From the NCBI RefSeq assembly GCF_014648315.1, contig NZ_BMQW01000009.1:113632-177631 (forward strand): a DNA stretch of 64,000 nucleotides, in the 5' to 3' direction. Shown one piece after another: positions 10,088 through 18,610 of the stretch. Positions within the stretch are counted from its first letter, which is position 1, and each line of letters starts with the position of its first letter. The stretch is from Shewanella ulleungensis. Its GTDB lineage: Bacteria; Pseudomonadota; Gammaproteobacteria; Enterobacterales; Shewanellaceae. Position numbers and translations under genes: made by a program. Below the pieces are notes generated by a model that worked only from the letters and a program-made list of their open reading frames with translations, was not told where the DNA came from and made no database searches.

Positions 10088-10116
10088 GCTTAACATGGCA
10101 TACTGGCGTGTTAAGC
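10088..10116 (+). terminator. Hairpin downstream of the fumarase gene
   Basis: GCTTAACATG and CGTGTTAAGC form a 10-bp stem with one G-U pair and a nine-base loop, 55 bases after the fumarase stop. The stem ends in ATTTA rather than a U-run, so it is only a probable terminator. Confidence 0.4.
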
Positions 10117-10148
10117 ATTTATCGTAACGTTAACAGGAAGGCATTTCA

Positions 10149-10277
10149 TTGCTGGCTGCAGATTTTATCACGAGACAAGTCAATTCAATGGATCGAAATA
10201 GACCTATCTCATTGATACAGGCCGTCGCTATTTTCTTCACTCTTTACTTCACATTTTATCTCAGAGCGTTGAGTTAA
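10149..10277 (+). CDS. Possible 42-residue membrane microprotein
   Basis: A TTG codon at 10149 is preceded by a full-strength ribosome binding site, AGGAAGG at 10135-10141, with a seven-base spacer. The frame encodes 42 residues: a short charged N-terminus (RQVNSMDRNR) and one hydrophobic helix (about 20-38) ending LRALS. An in-frame ATG lies at codon 14. The gap between the fumarase and peptidase genes (10033-10341) holds only this frame and the hairpin at 10088. The product matches no family I know. The case rests on the ribosome binding site and the single-helix pattern. Confidence 0.4.
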   Translation: MLAADFITRQVNSMDRNRPISLIQAVAIFFTLYFTFYLRALS

Positions 10278-10341
10278 TAATGACAGCCTAATGATCTTTA
10301 ATATGCTATTAACATGCATTTGCATAGGTAATAAGAGTTAA

Positions 10342-12810
10342 CTACTTATCTGCAGTCTCAGGATAAAGGCTATTCCACCACTGAGGTTCGTCTTTGAGTT
10401 TCATATCAAACCAGGCCATGGTGGTGTTCCACCAATCAAAGCGTGCTTGGCGGGTATTGATGTGATGGTCTTGATCATTAAACTCCACCAACTCAACTTC
10501 CTTACCTAATAACTTCAGCGCGGTGTACATATAATGGCTTTCACCTACAGGTACGTTGGTGTCGCTATTACCGTGTATAAGTAATAACGGCGTAGAGATT
10601 TTATCAGCATGATAAAGCGGGCTTTGTTCGACATAAAGCTCAGGATTATTCCATGGAAAACTGCCACGACTTGCTACACCAGAATAGCCATAGCCCCACC
10701 AGCCATGTCCCCAATACGATGACAAATTACTGATCCCCGCATGCGACATCGACGCCGCAAAAATATCGGTTTGCGTGGCCAAATACATAGTCATAAAGCC
10801 GCCATAAGACGCGCCCATGTTACCCACACGTTTTGCATCAACATAACTGTGAGCGTTTAAGAATGCTTTAGTGCCTTCAATAATGTCATCTGCGCTGTAC
10901 TTGCCCCAGGCATTAACATGACGTCCGCTAAAAGCCTGGCCGTAACCTGTTGCACCATTAGGTTGTAACACGTACACCACATAGCCTTGTGCTGCCCACA
11001 AGTTAAATGGCCAACGTCCTGTAAAGTGACGCCCAACCGGTGAAGTACCGCCATAGTAATACACCAATGCAGGGTATTTTTTATTGGCATCAAAATCGGC
11101 AGGTAGGTAAACGCGACCGTCAATGTTATGCCCATGTTTGTTAGTAAAATCAAAATCTTCGATCTTTCCTAAACGCGTATCGGCATAATGTTGTTTTTGG
11201 CTGTCGAATAACACTTGTTTACGGTTTGAGTTAAGCGACATGCTGTAGGCTTTTTGTGGCGAGGTTGCCGAAGTGCCCGCAACGACTAACGTCGGCGTTG
11301 ATTGTTTTGCAGCCACACTAAAACCATCTACCATATCGACACCTGTATCGATTTGGCTAAAGCGACTTTTACGCTTATCAAACAAGTAAAGCGGTGAGCG
11401 GTCGCCTTCGGTAACAGTTACCAATAAATCATCATTATCAAGTTTGGTCATGCTACCAATTGATGGATCAAAGTCTTTGCTTAATGCACTCACTTTACCT
11501 TCGGCATCACGCCAATATAACTGGCCGTCATAGTCATTGACCTCAATATTGGGATCTTGCATACCCATGCCGTCCATAAAGCGTGGGCCAGCTGTGATAT
11601 ACATGCCCTTATCGGCATACAAAGCACCACTGAAACTACGATATTCACCAATCAGAGTTTCGCTTAAATCAGCTACCTTCAGTTCGATTAGCTGAGTGAT
11701 GCCATGAGCGGGTTGTTTGTAATCGACAGATGAGCGAGTGAGCAACAAACTGCCTTTATCTGCATTACTGTCTAATAACGAACTGGTTATTTTACTGTCG
11801 GTCAATTGACGAATAACACCCGACGCAACATCTAATTGATATAACTGACTATTGTTACGCCAATAGCTCCAGCGATCTTCTAATGCTTGAAAACGCTTAG
11901 AGGTGGCTTTGTCATCAGCTTTAAAGGGCTTTTCCCAACTAAAGAGTAAACTGTCGCCAAACCACTGCAAACCTGAGACATTATCAAGCTCAGTTGCTGC
12001 GATATCGATGGTTAAGTCTGCCACATTCAGTAATTGAATCTGCTTATTGGCAACAAATGCGAGTTGCTTAGCATCATCAGACCACACCGCGCTGCTAGGG
12101 CGATTATCTTGCCAACGGTACATTACGCTGTTGTCTGGTAATTTACGTAGCTCGGTCACTTGAATAGGCTTATCACCCTGGGCTGTTTGATATTCAATGG
12201 TGGATTGCAGTAAATATTTACCATTAGGCGACAAGGTTAAGTTGCTGATAACTTTGGAGTCAAAAAGCTGCTCGGCTGATACGCGCTGTGTTTTTTGTGC
12301 GCTAAAATCGAGCCCATCGACATCACTTTTACCCTGCCAATCAAGGCTAAAAGACACCTCTTTTTGCAATCCATCTGCAAGCAACATGAGTTGATAATCA
12401 CCATTAGCGAGTTCAAGCTCAACCTTATCTGCTGATTTTACTAACTGACCATTCAAATACACCTGCGGGTTTTCAAGGCCCTTTACGGTTAATGTACCTT
12501 GAGTAAATCGTTGTGTAGAAACAGGTAAACGGTAAGCTAACCAGCCCTCACCTTCGGCTTTCGATGTAGCGGTTTGCCATGAAAGCGCTTGATTAAATAT
12601 TCTTACCTTACTGGCTTTATGCTCTTGGCTGAGTTTTGCTACCAAATTGGCACGCAAGGCATCTGCCTGAGCGCTTTTAGATAATGCCGTAGCAGAGACT
12701 TGTGTCACCGGGCCAATTCGCTCAATATGCTTAGCGTCAATTTCGGCGCCTTGCGCCATGCCCGAAACAGCCATGGCTAAACTGGTTAACACCAGAGAAA
12801 AAGCTTTCAT
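10342..12810 (-). CDS. Exported S9-family serine peptidase (prolyl oligopeptidase/DPP IV type)
   Basis: An 822-residue peptidase that cleaves short peptides, typically dipeptides after proline or alanine. A signal peptide (MKAFSLVLTSLAMAVSGMAQG) sends it to the periplasm or outside. The N-terminal half is a propeller-like region that filters substrates. The C-terminal half is the alpha/beta-hydrolase domain, with the catalytic triad visible as S668 in GASYGG, D750 in GNSDTNV and H782 in DQDHH. The start follows from the signal peptide. Marine Alteromonadales carry many such enzymes for protein scavenging. It is a single gene, and exact specificity cannot be read from sequence. Confidence 0.92.
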   Translation of the reverse strand: MKAFSLVLTSLAMAVSGMAQGAEIDAKHIERIGPVTQVSATALSKSAQADALRANLVAKLSQEHKASKVRIFNQALSWQTATSKAEGEGWLAYRLPVSTQRFTQGTLTVKGLENPQVYLNGQLVKSADKVELELANGDYQLMLLADGLQKEVSFSLDWQGKSDVDGLDFSAQKTQRVSAEQLFDSKVISNLTLSPNGKYLLQSTIEYQTAQGDKPIQVTELRKLPDNSVMYRWQDNRPSSAVWSDDAKQLAFVANKQIQLLNVADLTIDIAATELDNVSGLQWFGDSLLFSWEKPFKADDKATSKRFQALEDRWSYWRNNSQLYQLDVASGVIRQLTDSKITSSLLDSNADKGSLLLTRSSVDYKQPAHGITQLIELKVADLSETLIGEYRSFSGALYADKGMYITAGPRFMDGMGMQDPNIEVNDYDGQLYWRDAEGKVSALSKDFDPSIGSMTKLDNDDLLVTVTEGDRSPLYLFDKRKSRFSQIDTGVDMVDGFSVAAKQSTPTLVVAGTSATSPQKAYSMSLNSNRKQVLFDSQKQHYADTRLGKIEDFDFTNKHGHNIDGRVYLPADFDANKKYPALVYYYGGTSPVGRHFTGRWPFNLWAAQGYVVYVLQPNGATGYGQAFSGRHVNAWGKYSADDIIEGTKAFLNAHSYVDAKRVGNMGASYGGFMTMYLATQTDIFAASMSHAGISNLSSYWGHGWWGYGYSGVASRGSFPWNNPELYVEQSPLYHADKISTPLLLIHGNSDTNVPVGESHYMYTALKLLGKEVELVEFNDQDHHINTRQARFDWWNTTMAWFDMKLKDEPQWWNSLYPETADK

Positions 12811-12915
12811 TGCACGTCCTTTTATTTGTAATAAACCAGCCTGTAGTAAATCAGTTTTTAATAGGTCTGTTAATTTGTTCTCAGTGGGTTGTTTATTTTT
12901 AATCGAGAACAGTAT

Positions 12916-13599
12916 CTATTTTCGATAATCGCTGAGGTAAACCAGATTAGTGGTGTCTACCGGGCTATCTTCAACATCAAGATCTTGTAACCAGGTATCG
13001 ATAAACACATCGTTAGCAAAAAAGTGGCTACTGCGCCCTTTTGCATTTCGAGGGAATTTACCCATAAAAACGCTAAAATCAATAAACTCATTAGGCATTA
13101 ACAGCATTCCGTCATAACATTGTTGCTCTAAGTGCCAGGCAACCTCGTTTAAATGCCCTTGCACACTGCGATCACCTCGCAGATAAAATGCACAGGTCGT
13201 AAATGTATCGTTATATCGTGCGATGGCTAAATCAACCTCGACACTGTCAACGCCTTTTTTGTTGGCTAAAAACGTAAAATTCGACACCATCATTTTCTCA
13301 AACATATTGAGAAAATCGATTTCATCGCCCTTTTTTGTCGCCAAAAATGTCAAGCAATAGCGGCTATCATAATCCATCACTAATAAGTATTTTTTGCGCT
13401 TAACGGTGACACAGTGCACTACCCAATGCCATTGAGTGCCATCGTGTTCTTGTGGATCAACATCTGCGGGGAAAGCTCGCGCAGCCACTGACTCAGCAAT
13501 GGTTTTATGCGGCGCAGCTTTTAAACAAGACAACACTTCGCCTTTGCGAGTCACACTAAAAAACTCTGCAGCAGCTTTGGTACAGTTAAACACTAGCAT
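12916..13599 (-). CDS. Conserved hypothetical protein (DUF6933-like N-terminus)
   Basis: A 227-residue soluble protein starting MLVFNCTKAAAEFFSVTRKG. That opening resembles a family of unknown function (DUF6933) found in many proteobacteria. There is no signal peptide, membrane helix or known catalytic motif. The middle alternates strands and turns (KKYLLVMDYDSRYCLTFLATKKG), and the C-terminus has NAKGRSSHFFANDVFIDTWLQ. The family assignment is from memory of the opening motif. It is probably transcribed alone, upstream of the S9 peptidase with a 105-bp gap. Confidence 0.6.
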   Translation of the reverse strand: MLVFNCTKAAAEFFSVTRKGEVLSCLKAAPHKTIAESVAARAFPADVDPQEHDGTQWHWVVHCVTVKRKKYLLVMDYDSRYCLTFLATKKGDEIDFLNMFEKMMVSNFTFLANKKGVDSVEVDLAIARYNDTFTTCAFYLRGDRSVQGHLNEVAWHLEQQCYDGMLLMPNEFIDFSVFMGKFPRNAKGRSSHFFANDVFIDTWLQDLDVEDSPVDTTNLVYLSDYRK

Positions 13600-13810
13600 C
13601 AGTGATCCATCGAACGTATGTCAAAAATTGATCTGATTATACCAACAACAGGATATTAACAACCACCACACAAAAGGGATTAACCCGAAATCGTCGACTT
13701 AGTTTGTAAGCGCTTGTTATCATTAAAGCCAAGGTCATCGCCTTTTCTCGCTAAATCACTGATCCACTGCTAAGTTATTTAACCGTACCTGACTCAATTA
13801 AAGGATTAAT

Positions 13811-15220
13811 ATGCAGATTATTCATCATGGCGCAGTGAATGGCGTAACGGGATCATGTCATCAACTCGACATAAATCCACTGCACCCAAGCAGCTACCTT
13901 ATTGATTGCGGGTTATTTCAAGGTGCGGAAACCGCAGGTAAAAACTCAGTAGATCAATTACAAATTGACTTCCCAATCGACAACATTAACGCGTTGATCG
14001 TGACTCATTGTCATATTGATCACGTTGGGCGGATCCCTTATTTATTAGCCGCGGGTTTTAACCAGCCCATTTACGCTACAACGGCAACCGCGGCGTTACT
14101 GCCATTAGTAATTGAAGATGCATTAAAAGTCGGTGTGACTCGCGATAAAAAGCTGATCCAAGCGTGTTTAAATCAACTCAATAAGCTCATTGTGCCTATT
14201 GAGTATAGCCAATGGGTTTCACTGCCTATAAACCTCAGTCCCCATATGACTCAGCCGTTTAAGCAAATTAAGCTTAAGTTTAAACCTGCAGGGCATATTT
14301 TAGGGTCGGCCTATGTCGAACTTGACCTAAAAGGGCCGAGTCACAAACACCGAGTGGTATTTTCAGGTGATTTAGGCGCAACTTACGCACCATTACTGGC
14401 TAGCCCTAAAAGCCCGTACAGAGCCGATACCTTAGTCATTGAGTCAACCTACGGCGATAAAAAACATCAAGGCCGCAAAGATCGTAGCAAACAACTCAAA
14501 GGGATTATTGAAAAAGCTGTTCAAGATAATGGCGTGGTGCTCATTCCTGCTTTTAGTATTGGCCGTACACAAGAGTTGCTATACGAGTTTGAACACATTA
14601 TTTTTCGTAATCAACATAACCCCATGTGGCAAAATATCGACATTATTGTCGACTCCCCTATGGCAGCAAACTTTACTAAAAAATATCGAGAATTTAGAAA
14701 CCTTTGGGATAACGAAGCAAAGCAAAAGCTCAAACAAGGTCGTCACCCGCTAGACTTTGAACAACTCATTACGATAGACAGCCACCAAGACCATATAGCC
14801 GTGATTAATTATTTAGATTCAAAGCAAAAACCCGCCATCATCATTGCCGCATCGGGCATGTGCACGGGAGGCCGAATGAGTAATTACCTTAGCCGCTTTT
14901 TACCCAAAGCCACCACCGACATATTATTTGTCGGCTATCAAGCCCAGGGCACCACTGGCCGAGACATCCAACAATATGGTCCTCAAGGAGGCTATGTGTA
15001 TATTGATGAACAACGCATCGACATTAAAGCGAGCATTCATACCATTGGCGGGTACTCTGCCCACGCGGACCAACACAACCTCAGCAACTTTGTTAAACGC
15101 ATGCACCATAAACCTAAACACATTCGCATCGTTCACGGCGATGATGAGGCCAAACAAGCGTTAGCCTCAGCATATCAAGCATTGTTACCCATGGCAGAGA
15201 TTGAGATAGGTAAAGCATAA
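13811..15220 (+). CDS. Beta-CASP metallo-beta-lactamase-fold RNA hydrolase
   Basis: A 469-residue cytoplasmic zinc hydrolase of the CPSF73/Ysh1-like group, whose members are exo- or endonucleases acting on RNA. The HxHxDH motif is at 66-71 (HCHIDH). Further metal ligands sit in SGDLGA and the late GGYSAHADQ block. The inserted beta-CASP domain is shown by PAFSIGRTQELLYEF and ASGMCTGGRMSNYL. Bacterial members often lack a known target, and RNA rather than DNA is assumed from the family. The gene is monocistronic and convergent with the TonB receptor gene, with 46 bp between the ends. Confidence 0.9.
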   Translation: MQIIHHGAVNGVTGSCHQLDINPLHPSSYLIDCGLFQGAETAGKNSVDQLQIDFPIDNINALIVTHCHIDHVGRIPYLLAAGFNQPIYATTATAALLPLVIEDALKVGVTRDKKLIQACLNQLNKLIVPIEYSQWVSLPINLSPHMTQPFKQIKLKFKPAGHILGSAYVELDLKGPSHKHRVVFSGDLGATYAPLLASPKSPYRADTLVIESTYGDKKHQGRKDRSKQLKGIIEKAVQDNGVVLIPAFSIGRTQELLYEFEHIIFRNQHNPMWQNIDIIVDSPMAANFTKKYREFRNLWDNEAKQKLKQGRHPLDFEQLITIDSHQDHIAVINYLDSKQKPAIIIAASGMCTGGRMSNYLSRFLPKATTDILFVGYQAQGTTGRDIQQYGPQGGYVYIDEQRIDIKASIHTIGGYSAHADQHNLSNFVKRMHHKPKHIRIVHGDDEAKQALASAYQALLPMAEIEIGKA

Positions 15221-15266
15221 CAACCCCCAACACCAATCAACGACATTTCAGCGGTGAGATGACAAG

Positions 15267-17324
15267 TTAATGGCCAAATTTAACTCTGACGCCTGCGTTA
15301 GCAATAAAGCCATCGTTACGTGACCAAATATCAGTGGTCCATTGGCCGCTAGGCGCGCGACTAGGCAACAACATCGGGTGTTCGTCGGTTTGCTTAACAT
15401 CAAGTAGGTTTTCTAAATTAATAAACCAACTGACGCTACCCACTGTAATCTCACCCATTAAGCCTAAATGCCAATAGGGATTGGTTTCATCAATATAAGG
15501 ATTATCATTTACACGCTGCGTACCTGTGTAATAGGCCTCAAAACCTGCTCTAAAGTTGCCATGTTGCTCCCACATCGCCACAAAACCGCCAGAGTGTTCT
15601 GGGGTTAAGGCTATATCTCGTCGCCCTGTCCCTTCTGGAGACTCCTCGGTTGCATCTAAGTACAAATAGCTTGCCGTGAGTTTAACATCGCCCAAATAAT
15701 AACGTAGCAACACTTCAGAGCCGCGAATTTGGCTTTCACCAGATGCATTGACTAATCTCACGGCGTCTAATGTGCCGTTGCTGTTGTTAGAGAAAGACTC
15801 TAACGTGGTGACGTTATCCACATTGGAACCAAACAAGGTCAAACTGGTTTCTACATCATCAAAACGATAAGTAAAATCAAGCGACGCTGTTTTAGCGCGC
15901 TCTTCTTGCAAGTTATCAATAGGCGCGAGCCTTGATAAACCAGCGGCCTCAATCTCCTCTACAAACGGTGTTGGGGCAAAATAGCCTTCACCATAAGAGC
16001 CTCTTATGGTTAAGTCATTTGGTCGGTAAAGTACTGACACTCTTGGACTAAATTGCGTACCGTATTCGCTGTGTTCATCAATGCGCGCACTGTAAGAGGT
16101 GGTGATTTGATCGGTTAATTCATAATCAAGCTGGGCAAACGCGCCGGGGACGTCGTAAGAATAATCAAACTCAGGGAAAGTATCTGAGCTAAAGACTTCA
16201 GATTGATACGCTAAACCAACTACCCAATCACTGTTGTCTGTGTAACCTGCAATACTGTTTTCAAATAAATAACTCTCATGTTGATCTTCTTCAATATCAG
16301 TACCATAAACATGCACATGATCTTGCACCATCGCCGAGCCGCGTGTGGTCATGGTTAAGGTCTCTAATAACGGCATGGTAAACACCAAGCCGCCATCAAG
16401 CCTTTCAGAGTCTTGTGATTGCTCAAACGAGGTGCCATCGGCTACCGTGTTATCATCGAGAGTCCCGCCTGTGCGATCTTCGGTCATATAGCCGCTGGTG
16501 ACATACAATGTTTGCCCCGCTTCGCCTTCCCAAAATAACCGAGGACGCACGGTATAACGCTCATACCCCGCCAGATCGATCCAGCCATCGTCGTCAATAT
16601 CTTGCTCGTCTTGATAATGCGCCCCAGCGGTAATCGACCCTTTTACATTCTCGCTCAATGGCGACTCCACATAGGTGGTGACATCCTGACCATTGCGAGT
16701 GGTACCATTGACCAATACTTCACCATTCAATTCATCGCCAGGCGTGCGAGAAACAAGGTTAATCACTCCACCAAGCGCAGAACCACCATAAAGCGATGAT
16801 GCCGAGCCTTTAATAATTTCAACACGGCTTAAATCTGTTGGCGGTACTTGCAGCAAACCAATCGATGCCGCTTGGTTACCATAAAGCGGTAAACCATCAG
16901 CCAGTAATTGGGTATAGCGACCATACAAACCTTGTAAGCGAATATTGGCACTGCCCAGCGCGGGTGATGTGGTTTGTAATCTCACCCCGCCAGTTTCAGC
17001 CACCAGCATAGAAATGTTGCCCGGTCTCATTGCCGCTTTTTCTTCAATTTCTTCGCGGTTAACCACTTCTACACGGATAGGTTGTTCATCGGCAATTCGG
17101 CCTGAACGGGTAGCTTGTATCACAATGGTTTCCATTTCTTCTTCGTGTTCATGCTCATCTTCATGCCCCTGCTCATGATGATCAGCATCTGCATGACGTT
17201 CATCATGAGAGTCAGAGGCGTGTTGCTCAGACGTGTTAATCGAATGCACCTCATCACTTGCGTGACTTATCCCCACAACACTTAGCGACAAAACTAACGA
17301 TGCCATAGCACAATAGCTAAACAT
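15267..17324 (-). CDS. TonB-dependent receptor with His/Asp/Glu-rich N-terminal segment, probable metal receptor
   Basis: An outer-membrane active transporter of 685 residues. It has a signal peptide (to about residue 22), a plug domain (ETIVIQATRSG, then MRPGNISMLVAETGGVRLQ and GGSALGGVINLVSR) and a 22-strand barrel ending in VRVKFGH. Between the signal peptide and the plug lie about 40 residues very rich in histidine and acid (HADADHHEQGHEDEHEHEEE). Such segments are seen in zinc and copper receptors such as the ZnuD group. It is divergent from a ZntR-like MerR regulator, and a MerR-type promoter with a 19-bp spacer points at this gene. Metal, probably zinc or a similar divalent ion, is the inferred cargo. 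Confidence 0.88.
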   Translation of the reverse strand: MFSYCAMASLVLSLSVVGISHASDEVHSINTSEQHASDSHDERHADADHHEQGHEDEHEHEEEMETIVIQATRSGRIADEQPIRVEVVNREEIEEKAAMRPGNISMLVAETGGVRLQTTSPALGSANIRLQGLYGRYTQLLADGLPLYGNQAASIGLLQVPPTDLSRVEIIKGSASSLYGGSALGGVINLVSRTPGDELNGEVLVNGTTRNGQDVTTYVESPLSENVKGSITAGAHYQDEQDIDDDGWIDLAGYERYTVRPRLFWEGEAGQTLYVTSGYMTEDRTGGTLDDNTVADGTSFEQSQDSERLDGGLVFTMPLLETLTMTTRGSAMVQDHVHVYGTDIEEDQHESYLFENSIAGYTDNSDWVVGLAYQSEVFSSDTFPEFDYSYDVPGAFAQLDYELTDQITTSYSARIDEHSEYGTQFSPRVSVLYRPNDLTIRGSYGEGYFAPTPFVEEIEAAGLSRLAPIDNLQEERAKTASLDFTYRFDDVETSLTLFGSNVDNVTTLESFSNNSNGTLDAVRLVNASGESQIRGSEVLLRYYLGDVKLTASYLYLDATEESPEGTGRRDIALTPEHSGGFVAMWEQHGNFRAGFEAYYTGTQRVNDNPYIDETNPYWHLGLMGEITVGSVSWFINLENLLDVKQTDEHPMLLPSRAPSGQWTTDIWSRNDGFIANAGVRVKFGH

Positions 17325-17368
17325 ACAACTTCCTTATAACAACACATGATCTAAAAATGATATGATTG

Positions 17369-17399
17369 AGCTTAAAGGTTACAGCTACTGGAAGGTCAA
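17369..17399 (-). promoter_or_regulatory. MerR-type promoter with 19-bp spacer
   Basis: On the minus strand TTGACC (17394-17399) and TAAGCT (17369-17374) are separated by 19 bp. That overlong spacer is typical of MerR-family controlled promoters. The spacer contains an imperfect dyad, TTCCAG-TAG-CTGTAA. The promoter faces the TonB receptor gene. It also overlaps the ribosome binding site of the divergent regulator (GGAAGG), so occupation by the regulator could repress its own synthesis. Confidence 0.7.
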
Positions 17400-17400
17400 G

Positions 17401-17790
17401 TTGAAAATAAGTGAATTGGCATCAATTGCCCAGGTTTCGGTAAAAACCATCCGATATTATGAGCAAATTGGATTATTATCTGCCCCTAATCGCAGCGATA
17501 ATGGTTATCGGTTTTATCAACAAAAAGACATTGAAACGCTGATTTTTATTAGACGTTGTCGAGAGTTGAATATTGCATTAGATGACATCAAGCGCCTTGT
17601 GGATACCCAGCAAGATCCTAAATCTTCATGTGCTTTAGTAGACAACATCATCGCCCAGCAACTCGCACGCATTCAACAAACTCAGCGGGAACTCGCATTA
17701 CTAGAGCAATCACTCGCCGCGCTAGCCACTTGCTGTCAAAACCATCAGATAAAAGATTGCAGTATTTTACATACACTTAAATCGTCATAG
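17401..17790 (+). CDS. MerR-family metal-responsive regulator, ZntR-like
   Basis: A 129-residue activator that bends overlong-spacer promoters when it binds metal. The TTG at 17401 is chosen as the start because it gives the canonical MerR opening (M)KISELASIAQVSVKTIRYYE and has GGAAGG six to seven bases before it. An upstream ATG at 17362 would add 13 atypical residues. The helix-turn-helix is at 1-70, then a dimerisation coiled coil. The C-terminal metal loop, CCQNHQIKDCSIL, matches the CC-x8-CSIL pattern of ZntR rather than the two-cysteine loop of CueR. A further cysteine in SSCALVD is at the ZntR sensor position. Zinc, cadmium or lead are likely inducers. Confidence 0.85.
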   Translation: MKISELASIAQVSVKTIRYYEQIGLLSAPNRSDNGYRFYQQKDIETLIFIRRCRELNIALDDIKRLVDTQQDPKSSCALVDNIIAQQLARIQQTQRELALLEQSLAALATCCQNHQIKDCSILHTLKSS

Positions 17791-17891
17791 GTTAAATGCA
17801 CTTATCATTAAATAAGGGGTGGCAGCGCTTTACTGCATGCGCCTAAACGACTATGATCCGGCTCAATTAACCCGTTGCGTATACTGTACTG

Positions 17892-17918
17892 TTAACGCTC
17901 CGAAATTCAGGGCGTTAA
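17892..17918. promoter_or_regulatory. Inverted repeat upstream of the DUF2375-like gene
   Basis: TTAACGC and GCGTTAA flank 13 bases, with an inner CC/GG pair. It lies 72 bases before the small gene. No U-tract follows, so an operator or weak hairpin is as likely as a terminator. Confidence 0.3.
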
Positions 17919-17990
17919 ACCATGATAACAACACTCAATTTAAACGCTATTTAGGACTGTCTGGCTCTCAGACACTGTATGGATACCATT

Positions 17991-18212
17991 ATGACAACAC
18001 AAACAATCACAGTACTTTACTACCCAGCAGAACTTGCCATTAAGCCTTTAGCCGAAGTGTTATACGATCTTGAAGTTGGCGTTAACGGCCGAGTAATTAT
18101 CCCTATGGAATACAAAGAGGATAAAATCATCGTCGCAGTATTTAAAGGTGAAGTAGAACTGTTAAACGCATTGGGTGATCGAGTGGCATCTGAGTTTACT
18201 GACGTTGCCTAG
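17991..18212 (+). CDS. Small conserved protein, TIGR02922/DUF2375-like
   Basis: A 73-residue protein opening MTTQTITVLYYP, followed by alternating strands and NGRVIIPMEYKEDKIIVAVF, LNALGDRV near the end. This agrees with a small family of unknown function known mainly from Shewanella, Colwellia and relatives (TIGR02922). It supports the taxonomic guess but gives no function. An in-frame ATG four codons upstream (17979) is possible; neither start has a strong ribosome binding site. No membrane helix or signal peptide. Confidence 0.7.
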   Translation: MTTQTITVLYYPAELAIKPLAEVLYDLEVGVNGRVIIPMEYKEDKIIVAVFKGEVELLNALGDRVASEFTDVA

Positions 18213-18610
18213 AGGCAACAACACATAACTTGCAACGGGTGAACCAGCGGAGAAATAACGTTACACGTTTGGCATGAATACAAACATTTTTATCGGGTTT
18301 AAAGACATGCTTACATAAAGGTGCTTTAAACATTTACCAGGACCAATGGTACCTGGCAATTCATGAACTGGAGTAAACACTTGCTGTTAACATTAGCAAA
18401 TGCGATATCGGCAATAAGTAACTTTGCACTTAGCCCTTTCATAAAAGCCCGATGATAATCCTTTAAAAAACTCAGATTCATATCACACAGCCCTCAAAAA
18501 CGCTGCCTAAGCACTACCTAGACACTGCACAATAACTTGCACCAGACTCGGCTATACTCTTCCCTTGGCCAGAGCTTAATTCCCCCATCCGCAGTGCATT
18601 AGGTGACAAG
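18213..18610. other. Intergenic region, no supported gene
   Basis: About 400 bp without a convincing reading frame. A 30-codon frame from ATG at about 18364 (MNWSKHLLLTLANAI) resembles a signal peptide but has no ribosome binding site. CCAGGACC-aat-GGT(a)CCTGG at 18337-18356 can fold into an eight-pair hairpin with one bulged base. Nothing else stands out. Confidence 0.4.

Noticed and set aside
18364..18456. Signal-peptide-like 30-codon frame between the DUF2375-like and EAL genes
   Set aside because: No ribosome binding site and no mature protein after the hydrophobic part.
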